A DNA stretch of 64,000 nucleotides, from positions 1 through 64,000 of the forward strand of contig NZ_FNDS01000005.1 in the NCBI RefSeq assembly GCF_900099785.1, written 5' to 3'. A program made the position numbers and the translations under genes. Shown here piece after piece: positions 44,308 through 58,727 of the stretch; the first letter of the stretch is position 1, and every line of letters begins with the position of its first letter. This DNA is from Pseudomonas panipatensis (GTDB taxonomy: Bacteria > Pseudomonadota > Gammaproteobacteria > Pseudomonadales > Pseudomonadaceae). The notes under the pieces are model-generated. The model was not told the origin of the DNA. It worked only from the letters and a program-made list of their open reading frames with translations, and made no database searches.

Positions 44308-44925
44308 ATGTCGGATATCTTCAAAGCGGGCCCGGGCGATGTCGAAATCACTCAGCGCGAGGAGTGCTTCCGCGGCTTTTACCGCATCGACCGCCTGCGC
44401 CTGCGCCATCGTCAGTTCGCCGGCGGCATGGGGCCGCTGCTCACCCGCGAACTCTTCGTCCGCCACGATGCGGTCTGCGTGCTGCCCTATGACCCGCAGC
44501 GCGACGAGGTGGTGATGATCGAGCAGTTCCGTGTCGGCGCGCTGGAAGCCGGGGTCAATCCCTGGTTGCTGGAACTGGTCGCCGGCTTGATCGACAAGGA
44601 TGAAGAGCCGGAAACGGTGGCCCGCCGCGAAGCGGTGGAGGAGGCCGGACTGACCCTTGGCGCGCTCTGGCCGATCAGCCAGTACCTGCCCTCGCCGGGT
44701 GGCAGCAATGAACTGGTGCACCTGTTCGTCGGTCGCTGCGACAGCAGTCAGGCCGCCGGCATCCATGGTCTGCCGGAGGAGGGCGAGGACATCCGCGTCC
44801 ATGTGCTGGCCCTGGAAGATGCCTTGCAGGCGGTGCGCGACGGGAAGATCAATAACGCCGCCAGCATGATTGCCCTGCAATGGCTGGCGCTGAATCGCGC
44901 CGAGGTTCGGGGCCTATGGGTGTGA
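44308..44925 (+). CDS. nudF: ADP-ribose pyrophosphatase, Nudix family
   Basis: Cytoplasmic Nudix hydrolase that splits ADP-ribose to AMP and ribose 5-phosphate. It has 205 residues. The Nudix box is exact: G-x5-E-x7-REAVEEAGL in AGLIDKDEEPETVARREAVE followed by EAGL, and the extra SPGGSNELVHLFVGR stretch is typical of the NudF/AspP group. It heads an apparent operon: the next gene overlaps it by 10 bases and cpdA follows. The position matches PA4971. Confidence 0.93.
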   Translation: MSDIFKAGPGDVEITQREECFRGFYRIDRLRLRHRQFAGGMGPLLTRELFVRHDAVCVLPYDPQRDEVVMIEQFRVGALEAGVNPWLLELVAGLIDKDEEPETVARREAVEEAGLTLGALWPISQYLPSPGGSNELVHLFVGRCDSSQAAGIHGLPEEGEDIRVHVLALEDALQAVRDGKINNAASMIALQWLALNRAEVRGLWV

Positions 44926-45374
44926 ACCTGCTGCGCGAGCGCTACCGCGTCGACCTGGCCAGCCTGCAGGCCACCTGCGAAGCCAACTACCTGCGCCTGA
45001 TGCGCCTGCTCCCGGATATGCGGGAAGCGCAGTCGGCACGGCGCGTGGCCCTGAGCGAGGGTGAGCATCTGCTCGGCGTGCTGGCCTTGGAAGTGCTCGA
45101 AGCCTGTCCCTATACCACCACCCTGCAGGTCCGCCAGGAGCTGGGGCTGCCCTGGCTGCCGGCGCCGCGTCTGGAGGTGCGGGTGTACCACGATGCGCGC
45201 ATGGCCGAGGTGATCGGCGCCGAGCAGGCACGCCGCCTGCTGGCCATCTACCCCTACCCGAACCAGGCAATGCACCAGCCGGATGAAAAGAGCCAGCTCA
45301 ACCTGTTCCTCGGCGAATGGCTGAGCCATTGCCTGGCCCGTGGCCACGAGCTGGAGCCGGTGCTACAGCGATAA
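44916..45374 (+). CDS. DUF1249 protein (YqiB-like)
   Basis: A 152-residue soluble protein of unknown function, DUF1249/YqiB family. It starts MGVNLLRERYRVDLASLQA at an ATG inside the end of nudF. The conserved part is TTTLQVRQELGLPWLPAPRL and VRVYHDARMAEVIG, with a C-terminal YPYPNQAMHQPDEKSQLNLF. In E. coli and Pseudomonas the order nudF-yqiB-cpdA-yqiA-parE is kept, which suggests a link, but no function is established. Confidence 0.88.
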   Translation: MGVNLLRERYRVDLASLQATCEANYLRLMRLLPDMREAQSARRVALSEGEHLLGVLALEVLEACPYTTTLQVRQELGLPWLPAPRLEVRVYHDARMAEVIGAEQARRLLAIYPYPNQAMHQPDEKSQLNLFLGEWLSHCLARGHELEPVLQR

Positions 45375-45520
45375 GCGCGGGCGAAAACCTTGCGTGGGCG
45401 CTAAAGATTTCCCGCGAATGCGCGATTACAGCACTCCAAGACGTTTCGTACAGTGCTTGGGCCATGCATGATGGCCTGAGGCCATGATAGGCTGTCGTTC
45501 GTCTGCCTGCGCCGCGCTGT

Positions 45521-45538
45521 AGTGTGATCTGTGACACT
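45521..45538. promoter_or_regulatory. Candidate Vfr (cAMP receptor) binding site upstream of cpdA
   Basis: AGTGT-N8-ACACT includes TGTGA followed, with the correct 6-base gap, by aCACt, an 8/10 match to the CRP/Vfr half sites. P. aeruginosa cpdA is reported to be activated by Vfr with cAMP, as a feedback on cAMP level. The site lies 78 bases before the cpdA start. Confidence 0.5.
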
Positions 45539-45615
45539 TTCCCGGTTTGCCGCGTGCCAGGGCTGTCACCATACTTTCCTCAACGACGACGCCTCGCCTC
45601 ACAGGAGAAGGCGCA

Positions 45616-49018
<3,403 letters not shown>

Positions 49019-49019
<1 letters not shown>

Positions 49020-50029
49020 TGCGGCGCATGCTGGCCGCGCTGGCGGCCGTGCTGGGCTGCGGCCTGGCCCTGGCCGGCACCCCGGCGGTGCCCGCCGTGG
49101 GCACCTTGCAGTTCCTCGCCGAACACGCCGTGGAAGGCATGCGCGGTGGCAATCTGTCCGGCCTGGCGCTCTGCGGCGGTGAACTCTGGGCGGTGTCCGA
49201 CCGCGATGACGACCGCCTCTACAGCATGCTCCCGGACGAAACGCCGGGGCGTGTCTGGCAGGCCAACAGCGAAGCCTTCGTGGTGCCGGGAACTCCCGAT
49301 AGCGGCCTGTCCTGGGGCGCGCGCACGCGCATCTGGCTGACCGGGCTGGTGCGCGGCGGCGTGATGGATTTCGAGGGCGTCAGCTGTGACCGCGCGGGCA
49401 ACCGCTACCTGGTCAGCGAGGCCTACGCCGGTGTCTTGCGCGTATCGCCGAGCAGCACGGCGGAGTGGTTGCCGCTGCCGCCTGCGTTGCTGATCCAGGC
49501 CCGCGCGGCCGGTTTGTTGATGATCAACAACGCCTATTACGAAGGGCTGGCCATCGACCCGGATGGCAAGCGCCTGTGGCTCGCCGCCGAACGCCAGCGC
49601 CGTGGCCTGTTGCGCGTGCGCAATGACAACGGCAACTGGACGTGCGAGGGCGCCTGCGTGTTGCTCAGCGAGGAGGGCAGTATCCTGCCGCCGCCGGAGT
49701 TGGGCAGCGATCAACCGCTGGCCGTGGATTTCTCCGACCTGGTGCTCTATCAGGGCAAGTTGTTCACCCTGGAGCGCCTGGCGCACCAGATCTGCCGCCG
49801 CAATGCCGAGAGCGGAGCCCAGGAGCGTTGCTGGTCCTTCGCCGCGGGCGCCTTGGCGCCGGAGCGCCGCTACGACCTGCCCTACGGGGTGGCGGAGGCC
49901 CTGGAACTCGACGACAAGGGGGCCTGGATCGGCCTGGACAACGGCAACCATGCGCGCGCCGATGGCGATGTGCGCCCCTATGTGCTGCGTTTCGCCGCCC
50001 CGCCGGAGGGCTGGCTGGGTGGCCAATGA
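49019..50029 (+). CDS. Secreted phytase/esterase-like protein
   Basis: A 336-residue exported protein of the esterase-like phytase family (PF13449 type), in the position of PA4966. A signal peptide (MRRMLAALAAVLGCGLALAG) leads it. Repeated segments such as LSGLALCGGELWAVSDRDDDR, FEGVSCDRAGNRYLVSEAYA and YEGLAIDPDGKRLWLAAERQ suggest a beta-propeller with metal-binding acidic residues. The ATG overlaps the parE stop (TGATG), so it is translated with parE; the gene after it also overlaps. The substrate is unknown. Confidence 0.8.
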
Positions 50030-50550
50030 GCGACGCGCAGCCCGGACGTCGGCTCGGCAAAGGCATGCTGCTGCTCGCCTGGTTGGCCGGCATGGGCCTG
50101 GCCACGCATTTCTTCGGCCTCTGGGAGCAGCGGCAGCACAATCCCAACCAGCAGGTGCAGTCGCTGCACGGCGCGGGATATGTGGAGGTGCGCTTGCTGG
50201 GCAATCGTCAGGGGCACTATGTCTCCGACGGTCGCATCGGCGACACGCCCGTGACTTTCCTGCTCGACACCGGGGCGACCCAGGTGGCGGTGCCGGAAGC
50301 CCTGGCCCGGCGCCTGCGATTGCAGCGCGGCGCCGCGGTCTCTCTGGATACCGCGAATGGCCAGGCTCAGGGCTGGCGTACGCGCCTGGAGCGCCTGGCG
50401 CTCGGCGACATCCGCCTGAACGATGTGCCGGCGCTGATAGTGCCGGGCATGGATGGCGACGAGGTGCTGCTCGGCATGAGCGCCCTCAAACAACTCGAAT
50501 TCTCCCAGCGCGACGGCACCCTGGTGCTGCGCCAGACCATTTCCCCGTGA
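50026..50550 (+). CDS. Membrane-anchored retropepsin-like aspartic protease
   Basis: A 174-residue protein with one N-terminal transmembrane segment ([19 protein letters not shown]) and a periplasmic retropepsin-like domain (clan AA, TIGR02281 family). The active-site motif is FLLDTGAT (D81), with [11 protein letters not shown] near the C terminus. It overlaps the preceding gene by ATGA and ends seven bases before parC, so it sits between parE and parC, as PA4965. Its protein substrate is unknown. Confidence 0.87.
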   Translation: MSDAQPGRRLGKGMLLLAWLAGMGLATHFFGLWEQRQHNPNQQVQSLHGAGYVEVRLLGNRQGHYVSDGRIGDTPVTFLLDTGATQVAVPEALARRLRLQRGAAVSLDTANGQAQGWRTRLERLALGDIRLNDVPALIVPGMDGDEVLLGMSALKQLEFSQRDGTLVLRQTISP

Positions 50551-50557
50551 GGCACGC

Positions 50558-52822
<2,265 letters not shown>

Positions 52823-52887
52823 AACGCCCAGCGATACACTCTGGCTCTGGAGCTATGACGCCGGTTAGGGGATGATAGGCCCCTTTG

Positions 52888-52924
52888 GCAAGGGCGCTTC
52901 GGCGCCTTTGCTGTCGATTTTTTT
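52888..52924 (+). terminator. Terminator after parC
   Basis: A 10-bp stem (GCAAGGGCGC with GCGCCTTTGC, one G-T pair) with a TTCG tetraloop is followed six bases later by seven T residues. Confidence 0.6.
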
Positions 52925-52973
52925 CGATTTGTCGCAAGTGGTGCCGATCCTCGGCGAAATACGGTGATGCAAG

Positions 52974-53687
52974 ATGAGCGCTTGGCGCGTCCTGGCATGT
53001 CTTTCCCTCGTCAGCCTGCTCGGGCTGGCGGGATGTACGGTCAATCCTCCGGCACAGCTGTACCAGTTGGATGCGGGGGCGTCTCCGGTACCCGTGCGCG
53101 AGAACGGCGTCGCCGTGCTGCTCGGGCCGGTGCAACTGGCCGACTACCTGCAACGCGAAACCCTGGTCCAGCGCCAGGCCGATGGCATTCTCAGCCTGTC
53201 CAGCGAGGCGCGCTGGGCCGGTAGCCTTGAGACCAACGTCAGTCAGCAACTGCTGCGCCAGCTATCCAGTCAACTGGACAGCACGCGCCTGGCACTGTTC
53301 CCGGAGAAGCCCGGTTTCGTCCCGCAGGTACAGGTCCTGCTGAACATCAGTCGCCTGGATTCCGGTCCCAAGGAGCCGGCGGTGCTGGATGCGCGCTGGC
53401 GCCTGCTCGACCAGAAAGGACAGTTGCGCGACAGCCGCGTGTTCCATCAGGAAGAAAAGCACGACGGCAGCATCAAGGATCAAGTGCGCGCGCAGAGCGA
53501 CCTGCTGCGTCGTTTGGCCGCGCAACTGGCCAAGGATGTGCGCCCGCTGGCGGTCGTCAGCGAGCCGCAACCGACTCCGCACAAGGCGGCGCCGACCGCC
53601 GAGCAGACGGCCAAGCCCAAGGACGAAGGGCCGAAGATGCCGCTGGTGGTGCCGATTCGCACCGACGCAGAAGTGTTCCGCTTCTGA
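52974..53687 (+). CDS. PqiC/YmbA-like (DUF330) lipoprotein
   Basis: A 237-residue outer-membrane lipoprotein of the ABC-type transport auxiliary family (PqiC, YmbA). The lipobox is LAGC (C21). The conserved core is YQLDAGASPVPVRENGVAVL, LLGPVQLADYLQRETLVQR and LSSEARWAGSLETNVSQQLL. The C terminus is a proline/lysine-rich tail (about residues 198-237). Members work with MCE-type lipid transporters, but none is encoded nearby here, so it acts alone or with distant partners. It begins with an ATG at 52974 and its own leader. Confidence 0.85.
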   Translation: MSAWRVLACLSLVSLLGLAGCTVNPPAQLYQLDAGASPVPVRENGVAVLLGPVQLADYLQRETLVQRQADGILSLSSEARWAGSLETNVSQQLLRQLSSQLDSTRLALFPEKPGFVPQVQVLLNISRLDSGPKEPAVLDARWRLLDQKGQLRDSRVFHQEEKHDGSIKDQVRAQSDLLRRLAAQLAKDVRPLAVVSEPQPTPHKAAPTAEQTAKPKDEGPKMPLVVPIRTDAEVFRF

Positions 53688-53862
53688 TGCCTTTCCGGTC
53701 CGTGGCGCCTGGCGCCCGGACCGCTCCCGCTGCCCCGGCCGTCGTGGCGTCCGGCTTGCGCGCTTAACAACTTCTTAACCGCGACGGTGCTAATAAAGGC
53801 GGCGTTTCTGCTGGAAGCGAGGTCCGGAATCCCTTCGGATATCGCCTGGTGGAGGGATCCCT

Positions 53863-55524
53863 TTGTCGCTGTCTTCGTCCGTATCGAGATCGGCCTTCTG
53901 GCCCTTGCGCTTGAGCCTTGCTGCCCAGACGTGGCTTCTTGCCGCCCTTGCCCTGCTGCTGTTCAGCGCTGGCGCCCATGGCTTGGCGGTGATCGGTTTC
54001 GACTCGCGATTCGTGCTCTTCGCCCAGGAAATGCTGCGCCATGGGCCCAGCCTCTTCCCGACTACCTATGGCGAGGCTTATCCGGATTATCCGGGAACCT
54101 CTACCCTGTTCATCTACCTGCTTTCGTTGCCGTTCGGTCGGGTCGATACCCTGGCCGCCTGGCTGCCCTCGGCGCTGGCCTCGGCGGCGACTGTCGCGCT
54201 GGTCTTCCGCCTGCTGCAACCGTTCTCCCCGCGTTGGGCGTTGCTCAGCGTGGCGTTCTTGCTGCTCACCCTGACCTTCGTCAGCGAAACCCGCGCGGTA
54301 TCCCTGGATCAACTGATATCCGCCGTGGCCCTGGGCGCCTTCTACCAGGCCTACACCGCTGCGGAGCGCTCGCGGCTGGCCTTGTTCGCCTGGCTGGGCG
54401 GGCTGTTGCTGCTCGGCTTCATGATTCGTGGTCCGCTCGGCCTGGTGATTCCCGCCGGGGTGGTGTGTGCTTGCTGGCTGGTGGCCGGCGATTGGCGCCG
54501 CTTGCTGGGCTTCGGCCTGTTCGCCGGTGCCTTGCTGACCATTTGTTGCCTGGGACTGCTGGGTCTGGCGCGGCTGGAGGGTGGGCCGGGGTTTGCCTGG
54601 GATGTCTTGCACATGCAGGTGATCGGTCGCCTGGATGGCAGTGCCGGAGCCAGCTCGCCGTTCTATTACTTCCTCAGTGCGCCGGGTAACTACGCCCTGG
54701 CGTTCCCCCTGGCACTGCCGGCCCTGGCGCTGTTCCTTGTGCCGCAGCGGAACCCGGCGGATGCGCGCATTCTGCTGCTGTTGCGGGCCTGCGCGCTGGC
54801 GGCCCTGGTGGTGATGCTCGGTCTGTCGCTGCCGCAGGCCAAGAAGGCCCGCTATGTGCTGGCCATGGCGCCGTATGCGGCGATCATCGCGGCCTACCCC
54901 TTCATGGTCGAGGGCAATCGCCTGGCCAGGCTCCTGCGTATCCTCTCGCAAACCTTGTGGCTGCTACTGCCTGGATTGCTGGGGGCCGCACTGGTGTTCG
55001 CCTGGCTGCGTTTCCCGCATGTGGCTGGGGCGCATCGGCTGGCACTCGGTAGCACCTTGGCGCTGCTGGTGATTCTCCAGGGCTTGGCCGTCTACCTGGC
55101 GTTCAAGCCCGGTTGGCGCGCGCTTGGTCTGGCCGGGTGCGCCGTCATGGCCATGTGGGGGGCTTACATCCTGGCGTACGAGCCCATCGAACGGAGTCTC
55201 TACGATACCCGCACCTTCGTCCGTGCCGCCGATGCCGTCATGTCCGCGCAGCCGGCGCCGGTGGCCTTCGTCGGCCTGGCCAGGGATGCCAAGGCGATCA
55301 AGTATCTGGTCAATCTCGATCACGACCTGCTGCCGCGCTTCGTCGATCAGAATGTCGAATTGAAGGGCGTGCAGGGGCCGCTTTACCTGGTGATGGAGGC
55401 GGCGCGCCAGCGCACGCTCGGCGATTCGCCGTTGGGCTCCCTCAAGCCGTTGGTCGCCGAGGATTTCGATCACGAGCCCTATGTCCTTCTGTATCTGCCC
55501 GCTGCCGGTGCAGCCAGCCCTTGA
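53863..55524 (+). CDS. GT39/ArnT-type membrane glycosyltransferase
   Basis: A 553-residue polytopic protein with about 11-12 hydrophobic helices and a small C-terminal periplasmic part. Such GT-C enzymes use polyprenyl-phosphate sugars; ArnT and PMT are relatives. An early periplasmic loop carries FDSRFVLFAQEMLRHG followed by PDYPGTSTLFIYLLSLPFGR, like the acidic donor-binding loop of ArnT. The TTG at 53863 is chosen because GGAGG ends seven bases before it. An upstream extended -10 (TGC-TAATAA, 53788-53796) may be its promoter. It precedes a lipoprotein phosphoesterase. Acceptor and donor unknown. Confidence 0.75.
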   Translation: MSLSSSVSRSAFWPLRLSLAAQTWLLAALALLLFSAGAHGLAVIGFDSRFVLFAQEMLRHGPSLFPTTYGEAYPDYPGTSTLFIYLLSLPFGRVDTLAAWLPSALASAATVALVFRLLQPFSPRWALLSVAFLLLTLTFVSETRAVSLDQLISAVALGAFYQAYTAAERSRLALFAWLGGLLLLGFMIRGPLGLVIPAGVVCACWLVAGDWRRLLGFGLFAGALLTICCLGLLGLARLEGGPGFAWDVLHMQVIGRLDGSAGASSPFYYFLSAPGNYALAFPLALPALALFLVPQRNPADARILLLLRACALAALVVMLGLSLPQAKKARYVLAMAPYAAIIAAYPFMVEGNRLARLLRILSQTLWLLLPGLLGAALVFAWLRFPHVAGAHRLALGSTLALLVILQGLAVYLAFKPGWRALGLAGCAVMAMWGAYILAYEPIERSLYDTRTFVRAADAVMSAQPAPVAFVGLARDAKAIKYLVNLDHDLLPRFVDQNVELKGVQGPLYLVMEAARQRTLGDSPLGSLKPLVAEDFDHEPYVLLYLPAAGAASP

Positions 55525-55535
55525 GTGGCGGACCG

Positions 55536-56756
55536 ATGAAGCGGCTGCTCATTCTTGCCGGTTGCCTGCTGTCCCTGTGCGCCTGTGGCGGCGGCCAGGG
55601 CGAGCGCCGACACCTCGCCCATGATCAGTCGTTCTTCCGCGAGCATCCGTTGCCCAGCCTGACGATGCGACCGCGCCCGGGCGAGTTCGTCCTGGCGTTG
55701 CTGCCGGATACTCAGTACTACGCCGAGAACAATCACAAGCAGCTCAATTTCTTCCAGCACAGCCAGCGTTTCGTCGGTCTGCCCTATGACCCGGCCCTGG
55801 CGCTGTTCGCCCAGACCTACTGGTTAGCGCAGAACGCCACGGCATTGCAGATGCCCATGGTGGTGCACCTGGGCGATGTGGTGCAGAACGCCAGCAACCT
55901 GAGCCAGTGGCGGGTCGCCAGTGCCGCCATGCGGCAGTTGGAAGAGGGCGGCGTGCCTTACAGCATCATTTCCGGCGAGCGCGACATGCACGGCTCCGCG
56001 ACGCCCGACGACCAGCGCTCGCTGCGCGATCACTTCAAGGACTTCTTCGGTCCGCAGCGCGCGGCCTGGCAAAGCACCTACGCTGGCAGTGACCCGCTGG
56101 GGTTGAGTCAGTACCACCGCTTCCGTGTCAGTGGTCAGACGTTCCTGCTGCTCGCCCTGGACAGCCACCCCAGTGAGGCGACCCTGGATTGGGCGCAGCA
56201 GGTGATCGACCAGCAACCTCGTCTGCCGGTCATTCTCGTCACGCATGACATCCAGCCGCCGGGCCAGGCGGACGGCGACGATGCGCGGGTGTGGAATCGC
56301 CTGGTTCGGCGCAACGACCAGATATTCCTCACCCTCAGCGGGCAGATAAATGGCTCGTCGCATCTGCGCCTGCGCAACGATCACGGCCTCAGCGTGGACA
56401 TGCTCAGGCTCGATTACCAGGATCAGTACCTGGGCGGCAACGGTTTGCTGCGGCTGCTCGAATTCGATCTGGCGCACGGCCACCTGGAGGCTTTCACGCT
56501 TTCGCCCTGGGTGCTGTGGAAGAGCCACTACTACGCGCATCTCATGCGCAAATGCGCCGATGGCACCGCGCTGGGCGACTGCGACCAGCTGGCGCCGGCG
56601 GCCGATGAGTCGCGCGGCTGGGACAACCGCTACGTGATCGAGCTGGATTTCCGCCAGCGCTTCGCCCCGTTCGATGGCTATACCTTCGAGGCGGACGGCG
56701 AGACGCCAGGGCCGGGGCTGATGGCCCAGTTGCGGCAGCAACTGCACATCGACTGA
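55536..56756 (+). CDS. Lipoprotein metallophosphoesterase with altered metal motifs
   Basis: A 406-residue lipoprotein with signal peptide; LCAC gives the lipid cysteine at C17. The calcineurin-like fold is recognisable: LPDTQYY (D58), HLGDVVQN (D114, N118) and VTHD (H237). Two metal-site motifs are changed: GNHD reads GERD (E148, R149, D150), and GHxH reads GQIN (Q270). It may therefore bind metal differently or have lost hydrolysis. The start is 11 bases after the GT39-type gene on the same strand, so the two are likely co-transcribed. Substrate unknown. Confidence 0.72.
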   Translation: MKRLLILAGCLLSLCACGGGQGERRHLAHDQSFFREHPLPSLTMRPRPGEFVLALLPDTQYYAENNHKQLNFFQHSQRFVGLPYDPALALFAQTYWLAQNATALQMPMVVHLGDVVQNASNLSQWRVASAAMRQLEEGGVPYSIISGERDMHGSATPDDQRSLRDHFKDFFGPQRAAWQSTYAGSDPLGLSQYHRFRVSGQTFLLLALDSHPSEATLDWAQQVIDQQPRLPVILVTHDIQPPGQADGDDARVWNRLVRRNDQIFLTLSGQINGSSHLRLRNDHGLSVDMLRLDYQDQYLGGNGLLRLLEFDLAHGHLEAFTLSPWVLWKSHYYAHLMRKCADGTALGDCDQLAPAADESRGWDNRYVIELDFRQRFAPFDGYTFEADGETPGPGLMAQLRQQLHID

Positions 56757-56880
56757 GTCAGGATCGACGCCGCCGCGCAATGCCATGGTCAGGCGCGGCA
56801 GTCAGGCCCGGAGCGCTCAGTCCGCGTGGGCTGAGAAAGCGGCGTGAGCTGATGCGGGAAACGTCATGGGTGAGCGCGGA

Positions 56881-56896
56881 TCGGCCCGTGGGCCGA
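56881..56896. terminator. Short hairpin between convergent genes
   Basis: TCGGCCC-GT-GGGCCGA, a 7-bp perfect inverted repeat, lies in the 201-bp interval between the phosphoesterase gene and the reverse-strand sensor. No T-run is present, so its role as terminator is tentative. Confidence 0.3.
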
Positions 56897-56957
56897 GCGC
56901 CAGGCCGATCGCCAACAGCGGTAACGGGAGGCCGGTTCAGCCCGACCCAGGTGCCCC

Positions 56958-58529
56958 TCAGTGGGCGCGCAGTGCGCGCATGCGCGAGAGCTGGCGTTCC
57001 AGCATCGACGGGTAGGGTTCCTTCAGCCATTCCACGCAACTGGCCTCCGCCGGGTTGGCGATGGCTCGGATGCGTGCGCGCTGGCGCACTTGCTCGTCAT
57101 CGGCGATGGCGCGCTCGATCAGCAGCAGGTTGCGGCTGTGTTGGCTGAGGGTCAGCGCGCTCATTACTGCGGGGGTCTGCAGTAGATCGGCCTGCGCCAG
57201 TTCGGCGAGTTCTTCGCCCTGGGTCAGGCCCAGTTGCAGTTGCAGCGTGATGCCGCTGTCCACCACCTCGATCTGCAGGGCGTGTCCGAGGGCGCGCATC
57301 AGCTCGCCGCAGCACAGTGCATGCGTGAGGTAGTCGTCGTCATCGCGGGCATGGAAGAGGATCAGGCTGCCGCCGTCGCTGAGGGTGAAGAGGCTGCCCT
57401 TGTACAGGCGCGCGGCCTGTTCCAGGCAATCGCGGTAGCGCTCCAGCAGGTCCACCAGGCGGCCGCGCGGCAGGCGCCGCAGGTGCTCCTGGTTGCCCAG
57501 TTGCACGGCCAGTACCGCGCAGGGGTTCGGCAGCACCGGCTCGGGAATGTCCTCGGCCTCGACCCGCGCTTCCTCGCGTTCCTCGACAAACGCTGGGTCA
57601 TCGGCCAACGCGGCGCTCGGCAGCTCGCCGTCGGCGAAGATGTTTTCGTCGAACTCATGCTCTTCGGCCGAGAGTCCGAGGGATGGCTCCAGGGCGTCGC
57701 CCAGATCGATATCCTGTTCGAGCGCTGGCTCCACGGCTGCTGCCTTGGCCGGCGCGACTGCGCTTGCCTTGGGCGCGACCTTGCGGGGCGCGACGGGCGC
57801 TGCCGGGGCAGGCGCTGGCTCGGGCACCAGCGGCTTTTCCGGCGCCAGGCGTGCTTGCAGCTGGCGCGCCAGGTCGCCGATCTCGTTGTGCAGGCTGGCG
57901 CCCGGAGCGGAGTCGTCGGGGTCGCGCAGCCAGACGCGCAATTGCAGCAGCGGAGTGGAGATATGCCGGCCCAGGCGCAGGCTGAGGGTCAGGGTCAGCA
58001 GCAGCAGGATCAGGCTGATCAGCCCCATGCTCTGCAGGCTGACCATCATCGGCTGCTGGAATTGCTGCATGTCGAGGCTGATGCGCAGGCGCCCGGCCAT
58101 GACTTCCTGGAAAGTGATCTGCGTCGTATAGACGCCCTCGGTCTCCCCCAGCAGGCTCTGCTTCGGGCGGCTACCGGCTTCGGCCAGGGTGCGGCCGTCG
58201 GCGCTGTAGATGGCGGCGTGGGCCACCAGCGGATTCTTGGTCAGGTTGTTGAGCAGGACGTTGAGACTGAGGATGTCGTTGGACACCAGCAGTTCGGTGG
58301 CCGAGGCCGCGGTCTGCGTGGTCAGGCTCTGGCCCACGGCGTCGGCCTGCTGGTGCATGGCCTGCTTGAACTGCATGCCCATCACCCAGGCATAGATCAC
58401 CAGCGCCAGGGCGACCAGCACCAGGCTGTGCAGGGCGATGCGCAAGGCAATGGGCACCCGGCGCTGACGCAGTGCGTGGAACAGCAGCAGGAAGAAATTA
58501 TCAGGCTTGACGGAGGTGGGCCGGGTCAC
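56958..58529 (-). CDS. HAMP-linked membrane sensor with a cyclase-like domain (AhpA/PA4961 type)
   Basis: A 523-residue inner-membrane protein. Order: a first membrane helix (residues about 23-46), a periplasmic sensor part (ASATELLVSNDILSLNVLLN, then AIYSADGRTLAEAG), a second helix (about 150-172), a HAMP-like segment (GRHISTPLLQLRVWL), a long Ala/Pro linker, and a C-terminal class III cyclase-like domain (RLVDLLERYRDCLEQAA, KGSLFTLSDGGSLILFHARD). The metal-binding aspartates of true cyclases are not evident, so it is probably not catalytic. A GTG at 58529 is the likely start. It is divergent from serB, as in PAO1. Confidence 0.75.
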   Translation of the reverse strand: MTRPTSVKPDNFFLLLFHALRQRRVPIALRIALHSLVLVALALVIYAWVMGMQFKQAMHQQADAVGQSLTTQTAASATELLVSNDILSLNVLLNNLTKNPLVAHAAIYSADGRTLAEAGSRPKQSLLGETEGVYTTQITFQEVMAGRLRISLDMQQFQQPMMVSLQSMGLISLILLLLTLTLSLRLGRHISTPLLQLRVWLRDPDDSAPGASLHNEIGDLARQLQARLAPEKPLVPEPAPAPAAPVAPRKVAPKASAVAPAKAAAVEPALEQDIDLGDALEPSLGLSAEEHEFDENIFADGELPSAALADDPAFVEEREEARVEAEDIPEPVLPNPCAVLAVQLGNQEHLRRLPRGRLVDLLERYRDCLEQAARLYKGSLFTLSDGGSLILFHARDDDDYLTHALCCGELMRALGHALQIEVVDSGITLQLQLGLTQGEELAELAQADLLQTPAVMSALTLSQHSRNLLLIERAIADDEQVRQRARIRAIANPAEASCVEWLKEPYPSMLERQLSRMRALRAH

Positions 58530-58727
58530 AGCGGGCTCGGTCTCTATAGGACAGTTGCCGGGCAGTATAACGGCGCCCCGGAAAGGGTCAAAGCGCCGCG
58601 CCACCGGCAATTCGAAGCGTCGGCCGCTACGGTGCTGCAATCCGATCGGCGGTTGCGCTCGGCCGGGTGAGGCGACGACCGAGAAAGTCGGTAGAATGTG
58701 CGCTTTTTCCATGGCGGAGACTGCGCC

